DNA of 64,000 nt from Streptomyces marinisediminis (GTDB lineage Bacteria > Actinomycetota > Actinomycetes > Streptomycetales > Streptomycetaceae). The stretch spans positions 98,082 to 162,081 of the forward strand of contig NZ_JAPKFL010000015.1 in NCBI RefSeq assembly GCF_026262575.1, given 5' to 3'. Made by a program: the position numbers and the translations under genes. This document shows, piece by piece, positions 34,137-42,001 of the stretch (the stretch's first letter is position 1; the number at the start of each line of letters is the position of its first letter). Under the pieces are notes generated by a model. That model saw nothing but the letters and a program-made list of their open reading frames with translations. It had not been told where the DNA came from and did not search any database.

Positions 34137-35164
34137 ACGGCGGCCACGACCTGCTGATCGTCGGAGGCGGTCCCGCCGGCCTCGTGACCGCCCTGCACGC
34201 GGCGCGCGCCGGTCTGGACACCGTCGTGGCCGAGCCGCGCCAGGCTCCGGTCGACAAGGCGTGCGGTGAGGGCCTGATGCCCGGCGCCGTCCGCCACCTC
34301 GCCACCCTCGGCCTGCAGGTCGCCGGGCACCCCCTCACCGGCATCCGCTACGTCCAAGGCCCCCGCCGGGTCCAGGCGGCGTTCCGGCACGGCCCCGGCC
34401 TCGGTGCGCGCCGAACCCACCTGCACAGTGTCCTGCAGCACGCGGTGTCGGAGGCGGGAGTGCCCGTAGTGCCCCTGCGGGTGGAGGAAGTACGGCAGGA
34501 CACCACCGGTGTGACCATCCCCGGCACGGGTCTGCGCGCCCGGTGGCTGGTGGCCGCGGACGGCCTGCACTCACCGGTGCGCCGCTGTCTCGGCCTGCGA
34601 GCCGAATCCCGTGGGACACCCCGATACGGGCTGCGCCGTCACTACGCCGTGCCCCCGTGGTCGGCCTACGTCGAGGTGCACTGGGGACCGCACGGGGAGG
34701 CGTACGTCACCCCGCTCGGCCCCGAACTCGTCGGCATCGCCCTGCTGACCGGCCAACGGGCCCCCTTCGCCACCCATCTGCAGCGCTTCCCCGAGCTGGC
34801 GGCCCGCCTCCCTGCGGAAGCGGCCGTCACCGCGGTGCGAGGCGCGGGGCCGCTCCGCCAGCAAGCACGCGCCCGATGCCATGGGCGGGTCCTGTTCGTC
34901 GGCGACGCTGCCGGATATATCGACGCGCTGACCGGCGAAGGCATCTCCCTGGCCCTCACCGGCGCCCAAGCCCTGGTCGGTAACGTGCGCAGCGGTACAC
35001 CGGGCCGCTACGAGACCGACTGGAAGCGCGCTACTCGCCGCCACCGGCTTCTGACAGAGCTTCTGGTGCGGGCCCGGCAGAAGCCCGCGCTCGCGCCGCG
35101 CATCGTGCCCACGGCCGAACGCCTGCCGCTCCTTTTCGCTGCCGCCGTGAACGCCCTGGCATGA
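34133..35164 (+). CDS. FAD-dependent oxidoreductase, SrsC/geranylgeranyl-reductase-like
   Basis: A 343-residue flavoprotein of the PHBH-like superfamily. The FAD motif LLIVGGGPAGLVTALHAARAG (from residue 6) is followed by CGEGLMPGA, a middle WLVAADGLHSPVRRCLG motif and the late LFVGDAAGYIDALTGEGISLAL. The start overlaps the methyltransferase stop by 4 nt, so the three genes form a coupled operon. In srsABC the corresponding enzyme hydroxylates the resorcinol ring to a quinone or hydroquinone. The geranylgeranyl-reductase branch of the family is the alternative. Confidence 0.88.
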   Translation: MNGGHDLLIVGGGPAGLVTALHAARAGLDTVVAEPRQAPVDKACGEGLMPGAVRHLATLGLQVAGHPLTGIRYVQGPRRVQAAFRHGPGLGARRTHLHSVLQHAVSEAGVPVVPLRVEEVRQDTTGVTIPGTGLRARWLVAADGLHSPVRRCLGLRAESRGTPRYGLRRHYAVPPWSAYVEVHWGPHGEAYVTPLGPELVGIALLTGQRAPFATHLQRFPELAARLPAEAAVTAVRGAGPLRQQARARCHGRVLFVGDAAGYIDALTGEGISLALTGAQALVGNVRSGTPGRYETDWKRATRRHRLLTELLVRARQKPALAPRIVPTAERLPLLFAAAVNALA

Positions 35165-35691
35165 GACCCTGCCCGTGCCGGAAGGGCCATGGCCCGCTCG
35201 GTTGCCGGCCCATTTCCGGAGTCCGTGCCGAAGACCTTCTCCGCGCCGAGGAACATCGCGACCCGCGCGCAGAGCTGGTCGAGCGGGCCGAGTCCAGGAA
35301 GCGGTCCGGGACAGCTTCGGGGGCCTCGGCAGGGACGAACGTGTCGATGACACCGACCGCGAGGTCCTTGCCGGACGCTGTGGACGGTCCGTACAGCCCA
35401 GAGAGCGGTGGTGTGACCGCCGTCGCCGGCGGAGACGGTGGCGAGCATCACCGCCACCGCCGGCCGCCTTCGCAGCCCGGCAGGGAACGCCGCATCGCAG
35501 GCGGCATCCCACAGGACTCCGGCCGCGACGCAGGGGCAGGTCCGTCCACTCCGCTCTTGGCTCATGATCTTGTGGTGAGACCTGTCCTACCAGGGGCTCT
35601 ACGTCTGCTCGAAGCCGGGGCCGCACGGCCCCGCCCCTCCGGGCACGGACCGATCAGCCCGCTTCACGGAGATCATTCCACTGAGAAAACC
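35165..35691. other. Gene-free spacer after the polyketide operon
   Basis: About 525 bases. Frames on both strands are open because of GC content, but none has a family match, start signal or ordinary amino-acid composition. Possibly decayed DNA. No hairpin terminator was identified. Confidence 0.45.
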
Positions 35692-35832
35692 TCACTGGGC
35701 TCCGAGTTCGAACAGCAGGTAGAGGAAGAAGGCGAAAAGGTGGCCCGCCACCACGTAGGCGAACAGGCGCAGGGCCAGTCCGCGGGGGAAGCGGCCGTCG
35801 CCGCGCTCGTCGCCGGTTCTCCCACGCAGCAT
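35692..35832 (-). CDS. DUF6126-type single-helix microprotein (46 aa)
   Basis: 46 residues with a charged N-terminus (LRGRTGDERGDGRFPRG) and one transmembrane helix LRLFAYVVAGHLFAFFLYLLF near the end. The VAGHLFA-FL-LLF pattern and the position directly behind an XRE-cupin regulator match the DUF6126 family of Streptomyces. GGAAGG lies before the ATG, which starts 4 bases after the regulator stop. The regulator and the microprotein are surely co-transcribed. The function of the family is unknown. A membrane-linked signal for the regulator is a guess. Confidence 0.75.
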   Translation of the reverse strand: MLRGRTGDERGDGRFPRGLALRLFAYVVAGHLFAFFLYLLFELGAQ

Positions 35833-35836
35833 GGGG

Positions 35837-36505
35837 TCACCTTCCTTCCGGGGGGTGCGGGGCGTGCGGGAGGTTGGCGCCGTGCCGCGGAGCGCCTCGC
35901 CGGGCCGGGTCGTCCGTGCCGTCCAGGCACAGGTCGCCGGTGGGGGAGCGCAGCAGGGTGTGGACGAAGAGCAGGTCGGCGCCGTGTGCGGAGGCGGCGG
36001 TGATGCGGTGGGGGGTGAGGCTGTCGTAGTGGGCCGCGTCGCCCGGGTCGAGGACGTGCTCGTCGCCCCCCAGGGCGAGGCGGAGGCGGCCGGTGAGGAC
36101 GTACAGCCACTCCTCGCCCGCGTGGGCGCGGACCAGGTCGCTCTGGGCGTTCGGAGGGACGTGCACGCGCAGCGCCTGCAGGGCCCGGCGCGACCCGCCG
36201 GCCTGCCGGTAGGTCCAGCCACCCGCCTCGACGGCCGCCTGCCCCGACCGGATCACCTGGTCCCGCTCGGGCGGTGTCTCGCCCAGCAGGTCGGAGACCG
36301 TGGTGCCGTAGGTGCGGGCCAGGGCCAGCAGCAAGGGCAGCGACGGCTGCCGCTGTCCGGTCTCCAGGCGGGACAGGTGCGCGGGGGACAGTTCCAGCCT
36401 CCTGGCGGCCGCCTCCAGGGTGAGGCCGCCGCGCCTGCGCAGGTCACGCAGGCGCGGCGGGACCCCGGTCAGGTCCACGCTCGTATCGGGGAGTGCTCGG
36501 CCCAT
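35837..36505 (-). CDS. XRE-family regulator with cupin domain
   Basis: 222 residues. The helix-turn-helix occupies about 15-72 (RLRDLRRRGGLTLEAAARRL, then LSPAHLSRLETGQRQPSLPLLL). A C-terminal cupin sensor domain follows (about 110-190, with HAGEEWLYVLTGRLRLALGG and LDPGDAAHYDSLTPHRI). This class includes regulators of small-molecule metabolism related to PuuR and SutR. A pair of 15-bp direct repeats around its -10 region suggests autoregulation. It is followed in the same transcript by the DUF6126 microprotein. The ligand of the cupin is unknown. Confidence 0.9.
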   Translation of the reverse strand: MGRALPDTSVDLTGVPPRLRDLRRRGGLTLEAAARRLELSPAHLSRLETGQRQPSLPLLLALARTYGTTVSDLLGETPPERDQVIRSGQAAVEAGGWTYRQAGGSRRALQALRVHVPPNAQSDLVRAHAGEEWLYVLTGRLRLALGGDEHVLDPGDAAHYDSLTPHRITAASAHGADLLFVHTLLRSPTGDLCLDGTDDPARRGAPRHGANLPHAPHPPEGR

Positions 36506-36525
36506 GCCTTCATTCAGCCACGGCT

Positions 36526-36560
36526 GTGCCCCGCGGGCAAATAATGTGCCTCACGGGTAA
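36526..36560 (-). promoter_or_regulatory. Tandem 15-bp operator over the XRE-cupin promoter
   Basis: On the minus strand TTACCCGTGAGGCAC (36546-36560) and TTGCCCGCGGGGCAC (36526-36540) differ at three positions and are spaced exactly 20 bp. Between and overlapping them is CATTAT (36541-36546), a good -10. This is the expected layout of an autoregulatory XRE site. Confidence 0.5.
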
Positions 36561-36719
36561 AAGCGCCGCAGTGGCTCCCCGGTGCCGGGCAGCGGCCTCT
36601 GCCCCTCACCCGTGGTCAGTCCGGGCCCGCGCGGTGCCCCGCTCGAGTCCGGTCGCCGCCGCGGCCCCGCGGTCACCGACCGTACCGCGTGGGGCTTTCC
36701 GCGGCGGTGTGCGTGGTGC

Positions 36720-37448
36720 TCACTGCCCGGCGCCGTCGGCCGCGGTGTGGTGGTGGTCGGTCAGTCCCGCGGCGTGGGCCAGCCGGGCGGCGGCGTGGTC
36801 GAAGAACGCGTCACGGGCGTCGATCACTTGCTCGAACTGGCCGAACACCTCGAAGCCGACCAGCCCGAAGAGCTGGGCCCAGGCGGCCACGGCAGCCGCC
36901 AGGACGGGCGCGGGCAGCCGTACGTCGAGCCGCTCGCGCAGCCGTTCCGCGTCGCGCAGTACGGCCCGCGGCGCGGGGGCGTCGGACGTGCGGAGCAGCC
37001 CGGACGCGTGGGCGTCGACGACCACCGCGATGAGGGCGAGGCCGACCCGGGAGGCGGGCCCCACGGTGGCACGGGGCGCCGAGTAGCCGGGCACCGGGGA
37101 GCCGTGGATGAGGGCGTACTCGTGCGGGTGGGCGAGCGCCCAACCGCGGACGGCGCGGCAGACGGCCGTCCACCGGACCACGGGGGGTGCGCCCGCGCGC
37201 TCGGCCAGCGCGCGCTCGGCGGCCTCACCCACGGCGTCGTACGCGTCGATGATCAGCGCGGTCAGCAGCTCGTCCCGGCTCGGGAAGTACCGGTACAGGG
37301 CTGATGAGACCATGCCCAGCTCCCGGGCGACGGCGCGCAGCGAGAGCCGGGCGGCGCCCTCGGCGGCGAGTCGGCGCCGGGCCTCGTCCTTGATGGCCGC
37401 CGTCACTTCGTCCCGCGCGCGCTCCCTGGCTCCCCTGACCACCGTCAT
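36720..37448 (-). CDS. TetR-family regulator
   Basis: 242 residues. The N-terminal DNA-binding domain (about 10-60) includes EVTAAIKDEARRRLAAEG and LSLRAVARELGMVSSALYRYFPSRDELLTALI. The C-terminal ligand domain is of the WHG type (TetR_C_33), with GWALAHPHEYALIHGSPVPGY. The ATG at 37448 is used. It diverges from a deazaflavin-dependent oxidoreductase gene, and two dyads with AGAGC/GCTCT half-sites lie in the shared promoter region, so it is likely to repress that gene. The ligand is unknown. Confidence 0.92.
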   Translation of the reverse strand: MTVVRGARERARDEVTAAIKDEARRRLAAEGAARLSLRAVARELGMVSSALYRYFPSRDELLTALIIDAYDAVGEAAERALAERAGAPPVVRWTAVCRAVRGWALAHPHEYALIHGSPVPGYSAPRATVGPASRVGLALIAVVVDAHASGLLRTSDAPAPRAVLRDAERLRERLDVRLPAPVLAAAVAAWAQLFGLVGFEVFGQFEQVIDARDAFFDHAAARLAHAAGLTDHHHTAADGAGQ

Positions 37449-37488
37449 GGACCCAGTCTGCCAGTGAACAGAGCGGCGACCAAGAACG

Positions 37489-37546
37489 AGAGCGCTGCTC
37501 TTGCGTGGAGTGGGTATCGATGCAACGCTGCTCTGAAACGAGAGCA
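37489..37546. promoter_or_regulatory. Candidate TetR operators
   Basis: AGAGC-GCT-GCTCT (37489-37501) and TGCTCT-GAAACG-AGAGCA (37529-37546) are two dyads built from the same half-site in the 123-base divergent region. A longer pair, GTGAACAG (about 37464-37471) and CTGTTCAC (about 37547-37554), flanks them. A binding site for the adjacent TetR protein is inferred. Confidence 0.5.
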
Positions 37547-37571
37547 CTGTTCACATCACGGAGGTCCCGCC

Positions 37572-38021
37572 ATGCCCGCCCACGTCATCAAGCCCGGCCG
37601 GATCACCGTGCGCCTGCTCAACCCCTCGGTCGCCTGGCTCACCCGCCGGGGCATCAGCGTGTGGGGTTCGCGGGTCCTGGCCGTGCGCGGGCGGAAGACC
37701 GGTACCTGGCGCACCACCCCGGTCAACCCGCTCACGGTGGGCGGGCAGCGGTACCTGGTCGCACCCCGCGGGCACGTCCAGTGGACGCACAACATGCGCG
37801 CCGCGGGCGGCGGCGAACTGCGCCTGGGCGGGCAGACCGAGCGCTTCACCGCCGTCGAGGTGCCGGACGAGGAGAAGCCCGAGCTGCTGCGCGCTTACCT
37901 CAGGCGCTGGAAGGCCGAGGTCGGCGCCTTCTTCGGCGGCGTCGGCCCCGACGCGACCGACGACGCGCTGCGAGCCATCGCCGCCAACCACCCCGTCTTC
38001 CGCATCACCCTCCGCCCGTGA
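37572..38021 (+). CDS. Deazaflavin-dependent nitroreductase-family protein
   Basis: 149 residues of the split-barrel DDN family (F420-dependent nitroreductase related to Rv3547). Conserved elements are WLTRRGISVWGSRVLAVRGRKTG, WRTTPVNPLTVGGQRYLVAP, and WTHNMRAAGGGELRLGGQT. The ATG at 37572 follows GGAGG. Control by the divergent TetR gene is likely. F420H2-dependent reduction of quinones or nitro compounds is the known chemistry of the family. The natural substrate here is not known. Confidence 0.9.
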   Translation: MPAHVIKPGRITVRLLNPSVAWLTRRGISVWGSRVLAVRGRKTGTWRTTPVNPLTVGGQRYLVAPRGHVQWTHNMRAAGGGELRLGGQTERFTAVEVPDEEKPELLRAYLRRWKAEVGAFFGGVGPDATDDALRAIAANHPVFRITLRP

Positions 38022-38491
38022 CCCACCGAGGGCCCAACGGACCGTGCTGCGCAGGGCTGCGAAGCTCGCCGCACGGCGGCCGGCACCCCACGGCCTTCGG
38101 GGCCTTGAGCCGGGGGCCGTCGAGGGCGTGGCGCCGCGCCGGCCGCGCCACCGCACGCCGTACCCGCGCGCATCCCTGACCGCGCGACAGGTGGCGTCGG
38201 TCGCCGGCGCGTGGGGCACCGCGGGCCTTGCGCCACGGCCCGCGCGGCGCGTGCGTGCGGGCCCGCCGCCGGCTGGTGGGCCGTCCACGCCACCGGTTGG
38301 TCGGCAGCCACGGAGCCTCATATGCGGGTGGACTATGCGAAGTAACGAATTGCTCGAGACCGGTAGTTTTTCGAACCCGCAGATGCACGAAACGGCCCTC
38401 CTGCACGCCATGGAGGGCAGAGACGCACACCAGTGCTCTCCCGGGGCAAGGGGGGCCTCGCTCAACCACCCGAGGAAGGACCCGAAGGGTC
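38022..38491. other. Promoter region of the ECF-sigma operon
   Basis: About 470 bases. Most is GC-rich and gene-free, but 38320-38400 is markedly AT-richer and probably holds the operon promoter. TTGGTC (38297-38302) and TATGCG (38321-38326) with 18-bp spacing are one candidate. GCCCTC...GAGGGC (38394-38417) could form a leader hairpin. Confidence 0.45.
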
Positions 38492-38647
38492 GTGAACCAC
38501 GAACTCGCGAGAGACCTGGCGCTGGCCGTCATCCTGCTGCGTGTCTTCGGCCGCGACGCGATAGCGCTGCTGCGCCGCGCCGCCGCGGCCGGAGTACGGG
38601 CCGGGGTCACCCAGTTGCACCGTGAGCGGAACGGGGAGGGGCGGTGA
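38492..38647 (+). CDS. Small amphipathic protein before the ECF sigma gene (51 aa)
   Basis: 51 residues: VNHELARDLALAVILLRVFG, then RDAIALLRRAAAAG and a basic end. It is one or two helices with a hydrophobic face and many arginines. The GTG start follows GAAGGG, and the stop overlaps the sigma-factor GTG start (GTGA), so the gene is translationally coupled. No domain recognised. Its position suggests a role in controlling the sigma factor or simply in setting its translation. That it is expressed is likely from the signals; its function is unknown. Confidence 0.6.
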   Translation: MNHELARDLALAVILLRVFGRDAIALLRRAAAAGVRAGVTQLHRERNGEGR

Positions 38648-39198
38648 CCGAAGAACAGCCGCACGAGGCGCCGCCGATGACCACGCTCCCGCTGGACCTG
38701 CTCGCCTTCCACCGCCAGCGCCGCCCCGCCTACGTGCGCTGGGCCGAGCGCGAACTGAACAACCGGGCGGACGCCGAAGAGGTCGTCGACCTCGCCTTCG
38801 AGCAGATCGCCCTGTCCTGGCACCGGGTGCTGGCGATGGACAACCCCGCCGCCTACGCCTGGGCCATCATGCGCAACCGCACCAAGGACCGCATCACGGC
38901 CCGTGGCAACGACCGCCCCGTCCTCTACGACAACCTCGCGTTCGAAACCGTCGCCCTGCGCAGCGCCGTCGACCCGATCGGGGAGCTGGAGGAGAGCCTG
39001 GCCCTGGCCGAAGCCGTCGCCTCCCTTCCCGAGCGCCAGCACGACGTGATCATCCTCCGCTACTACGAGCGTTATGACGTCGCCGAGATCGCCGAGTACC
39101 TGGGCATCGCCCGCGCCACCGTCCGTTCCACCGAACGCAACGCCCTACGCCGCCTGAAGGCCGTGCTCACCCGTGAGAAGGAGGGACAGACCCCATGA
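38644..39198 (+). CDS. ECF-type sigma factor
   Basis: 184 residues. Region 2 covers about 20-90 (FHRQRRPAYVRWAERELNNRADAEEVVDLAF, then NPAAYAWAIMRNRTKDRI), and region 4 about 118-175 (ALAEAVASLPERQHDVIILRYYERYDVAEIAEYLGIARATVRSTERNALRRLK). No region 3, hence ECF class. It is the middle gene of a tightly overlapping trio with a 51-residue protein before and a 271-residue protein after. No zinc-binding anti-sigma (HxxxCxxC) is encoded, so control may come from one of the two unusual partners. Confidence 0.88.
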   Translation: MTEEQPHEAPPMTTLPLDLLAFHRQRRPAYVRWAERELNNRADAEEVVDLAFEQIALSWHRVLAMDNPAAYAWAIMRNRTKDRITARGNDRPVLYDNLAFETVALRSAVDPIGELEESLALAEAVASLPERQHDVIILRYYERYDVAEIAEYLGIARATVRSTERNALRRLKAVLTREKEGQTP

Positions 39199-40010
39199 CG
39201 TCCCACGTGGAACGCCTGCTGTCCAAGGCTGCGCTGGAACCCACCGGCCCCTACACCGAAGCGGACCTCGACGCCGCCGAGGAGCGCCTGGCCCTCCGCG
39301 TCGCCGCGCGCCTGGCCCCAGCGGGTCTCCTCGCCACCGCCACCGAGCCACCCGCCCCCGCACCCCGCCGGGCCCGGCCGTCCGGCCGCAGCCGGCAGCA
39401 GTACGCCGCCGACCTGAGGACGCTGTGCGAGGTCGTCGTCACCCGACCCGCGGCCCTGAACTGCCTCCACGACTTCCTCGCCTGCTTCCTGCCCGAGCCG
39501 GACGGCGCGGCCGTCCTCGGCAGCGTCCTGCACCTGGCCGGCGCCGAAGACAGCGCCCGCTTCTGGTGGCAGTACGCCGCCGGTGCCGGAGACCAGCCCG
39601 CCGCCTACTGCCTCTACCTCCACCACCAGGCCCACGGCGAAGACCTCGAAGCCCGCTGGTGGTACCACCAGGCCGACCTCACCCTCCCGCCGAGGAACGA
39701 GGAGACCACCGAACTCGAACGCGCCACCGCCCTGCGCGTCCTGCGCGCACTCCGCGGCGAGCGAACCTTTCCGCAGATCGTCAGGGCCGTCCTGGACTAC
39801 GTGCCCGCCGCCGTCGGCTACGTCGACGACGACATCGAACTGCCCCTGCCCGACGCCGACTTCGCCGACCGCATCGAAGCCCTGCTCGCCTTCGTCCACG
39901 GCGCCCAGCCCCGCAGGTCGCCCCCGACCGAACCGCTGCCCGAGCGCAAGCCCGCGCCGGGCGCCCTGGCCGCCAGGGACGAGGCCGACTCCCGCAGCCT
40001 GCCCGCCTGA
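39195..40010 (+). CDS. Soluble partner protein of the ECF sigma operon (271 aa)
   Basis: 271 residues, no family recognised. About residues 60-190 are helical, with repeated aromatic/Ala segments (NCLHDFLACFLPEPDGAAVL, DSARFWWQYAAGAGDQPAAY, LEARWWYHQADLTLPP) that resemble the paired helices of TPR/Sel1-type repeats. The ends are charged and Pro-rich. No transmembrane segment. It starts inside the sigma-factor stop (ATGA), so it is made with the sigma factor and may be its regulator. A bidirectional terminator follows. Confidence 0.75.
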   Translation: MTSHVERLLSKAALEPTGPYTEADLDAAEERLALRVAARLAPAGLLATATEPPAPAPRRARPSGRSRQQYAADLRTLCEVVVTRPAALNCLHDFLACFLPEPDGAAVLGSVLHLAGAEDSARFWWQYAAGAGDQPAAYCLYLHHQAHGEDLEARWWYHQADLTLPPRNEETTELERATALRVLRALRGERTFPQIVRAVLDYVPAAVGYVDDDIELPLPDADFADRIEALLAFVHGAQPRRSPPTEPLPERKPAPGALAARDEADSRSLPA

Positions 40011-40075
40011 CCCCTGGCTCCGGCAGGACGACGCACCAGCCCGCACCGCCCCGCCCGCCGTACGCGCCGCAGGAG

Positions 40076-40104
40076 TGCGGGGGCGCCCGCCGGGCGCCCC
40101 CGCA
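40076..40104. terminator. Bidirectional terminator
   Basis: A perfect 13-bp stem TGCGGGGGCGCCC with its complement and a GCC loop, between the ECF operon and the convergent chitinase gene. Confidence 0.9.
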
Positions 40105-40122
40105 GGAAGGACTCGGAGCCGG

Positions 40123-41211
40123 TCAGCGGCCCTGGAGCCGGCGGACGTTGTCGCCGAAGGTCCAGTCCCTGGAGCCGTCCCAGTTCAGGGACCAGGTCAT
40201 CAGCCCCTTGAGACCGCCGCGGTAGTGATTCCACGCCTGTGAGACCAGGCCGGTGGACATGTAGCCGCCGCCGGCCCCGGGCTGCGCGGGCAGGCCGGGC
40301 ACCTGCTTGGCGTAGGGGACGGTGATGGTGGTGCCCTGGATGGTCAGCCCGTCGTTGAGGCAGTCGGTCTGCGCCGTGAAGCCCTGAACGGTGCCGGCCG
40401 CGTAGGAGTCGCCCGAGCAGCCGTACATGCTGCCGTTGTAGTACTGCATGTTCAGCCACCACAGCCGACCGTTGTCCGCGTACTTCTTGATGATGGGCAG
40501 GTACGCGCCCCAGATCGAGCCGTACACGACGCTGCCGCCGGTGACGTACGCCGTCTCGGGGGCCATCGTCAGGCCGAAGCCGGGCGGCATCTGCGCGAGC
40601 ACGCCGTCGATGATGCGGACGAGGTTGGCCTGCGAGGGCGAGAGCTGGTTGATGTTGCCGCTGCCGACCAGGCCGGTCTCGATGTCGATGTCGATGCCGT
40701 CGAAGTTGTACTTCCGCAGGATCGGCACGATGGTCTCGACGAACCGGTCGGCCACGGCGCGCGAACTGAGGTCGATGCCGGCCGCCGCACCGCCGATGGA
40801 CATCAGGATGGTGAGGCCGTTCTCCTTGGCCTCGCACATCTCGGCGGGGGTGGGCACCTTCACCGTGCGGTCCATGCCGTCCTCCCACAGCACGGTGCCG
40901 TCGGAGCGGATCACGGGGAAGGCGGCGTTGACGACGTTGTAGCCGTGCTGCCGGATGCGGGGGTCGGTGATCGGGGTCCAGCCGAACGGCGGGTGGACGC
41001 CGTTGGCGGCGCCGTCCCAGTTCTCCCAGTAGCCCTGGAGCACCTTGCCGGCGGGCTTGGACTGCACCGCGCAGGTCTCGGCGGCGGGGGGAGCGGCCAC
41101 GCCGGAGCGCGGGACGGCGCCGGGCGACGCGGCGGTCAGCAGGGGGACGACGCAGGCGGCGGCCACCGCGGCGCCGAGCAGCCGGGCACGGCGGCCCAGG
41201 TTTCCGAGCAT
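40123..41211 (-). CDS. Secreted GH18 chitinase
   Basis: 362 residues. A Sec signal peptide (basic start, then LLGAAVAAACVVPLLTAASPG, about 1-30) precedes one GH18 barrel. The catalytic motif DGIDIDIE gives Asp176 and acid/base Glu178; the SIGG motif (LMSIGGAA) is also present, as are MQYYNGS and late WSLNWD. No chitin-binding domain is attached. It endo-hydrolyses chitin outside the cell. A promoter with the Streptomyces chitinase box lies about 210-250 bases upstream of the start, implying a long leader. Confidence 0.94.
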   Translation of the reverse strand: MLGNLGRRARLLGAAVAAACVVPLLTAASPGAVPRSGVAAPPAAETCAVQSKPAGKVLQGYWENWDGAANGVHPPFGWTPITDPRIRQHGYNVVNAAFPVIRSDGTVLWEDGMDRTVKVPTPAEMCEAKENGLTILMSIGGAAAGIDLSSRAVADRFVETIVPILRKYNFDGIDIDIETGLVGSGNINQLSPSQANLVRIIDGVLAQMPPGFGLTMAPETAYVTGGSVVYGSIWGAYLPIIKKYADNGRLWWLNMQYYNGSMYGCSGDSYAAGTVQGFTAQTDCLNDGLTIQGTTITVPYAKQVPGLPAQPGAGGGYMSTGLVSQAWNHYRGGLKGLMTWSLNWDGSRDWTFGDNVRRLQGR

Positions 41212-41418
41212 TCCTTGCCTCCGGGGTGAGTGGGGGAGTCACCCGGCCGGCACCGTGGGGACGTGTGCGGGAAGCGGCGGCGGAGCTCCGCGCGGGGGCG
41301 CGATCGGCCGCTTTCCGGAAGGAGCTGCGGTGCGGGCGCGCCGACGGACCGGCGTGCCGGTGGAGCTGCGGTGCGCGGCGGGCGGGGAGTGGGGGCGTTG
41401 AGCGGGAACTTCACGCAC

Positions 41419-41460
41419 AAGGTAGGGAGGTCCGCACCTGTGGTCAACAGGTCTGGACCA
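41419..41460 (-). promoter_or_regulatory. Chitinase promoter with chi box
   Basis: On the minus strand TTGACC (41442-41447) and TACCTT (41419-41424) are spaced 17 bp. Immediately upstream of the -35 is TGGTCCAGACCT (41449-41460), identical to the 12-bp box described as a direct repeat in Streptomyces chitinase promoters and close to the DasR site. Only one full copy is present. Confidence 0.8.
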
Positions 41461-42001
41461 AATCCCCGGCCCCGCGAGGACGCCCGCACCGGCTCTCCGT
41501 CGGCCACGTGAGACCGCTGTGCGCAGCGCTCGTCAGACCGCTGGTGGGGGCGCCGGGCGTCTCCCGGCTCATCGCGCCCGGCGGGCCCTGGGACCGACCC
41601 ACCTCGCCCTCTTCCCGAAGCCCACGGGAGGCCGCAGGACCGCCGCCGCTCCCTCGGCCCACGGCGGGCGGGAGCCGCAGCGCCCCTCCCGCGACCCGTT
41701 CGAAGTAGCGAGAGTCGCGCCGCAGCGCGCCGGGCCCTGGACCGCAGGCGCGGCCATGCACGGCACGGCACCCGGAACAGGGCGGACGGGGCCCGCCACC
41801 CGGAGCCCCGCGTCCGGGAGCGGCGCAGCCCGTAACCGCCGGGCCGCCCGGGGCGGCGGGCGGCCGCGCTGCCGTGTTCCGGCAAGCCGGCGGCGCGGCC
41901 GCTGCCACGCCCGGGCCTGCTCCCACGGTCCAACGCCGGGCAGGATACGGCCTGTTGGGGACCCAGCCGTACCCAGCGCGCACCGGACCGAGGAGCCGCC
42001 G
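41461..42001. other. Intergenic region between divergent genes
   Basis: 540 bases without a supportable gene between the chitinase promoter and the membrane-protein gene. GGATAC at 41943-41948 is a possible -10 for the latter. No repeats or hairpins stand out. Confidence 0.45.
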
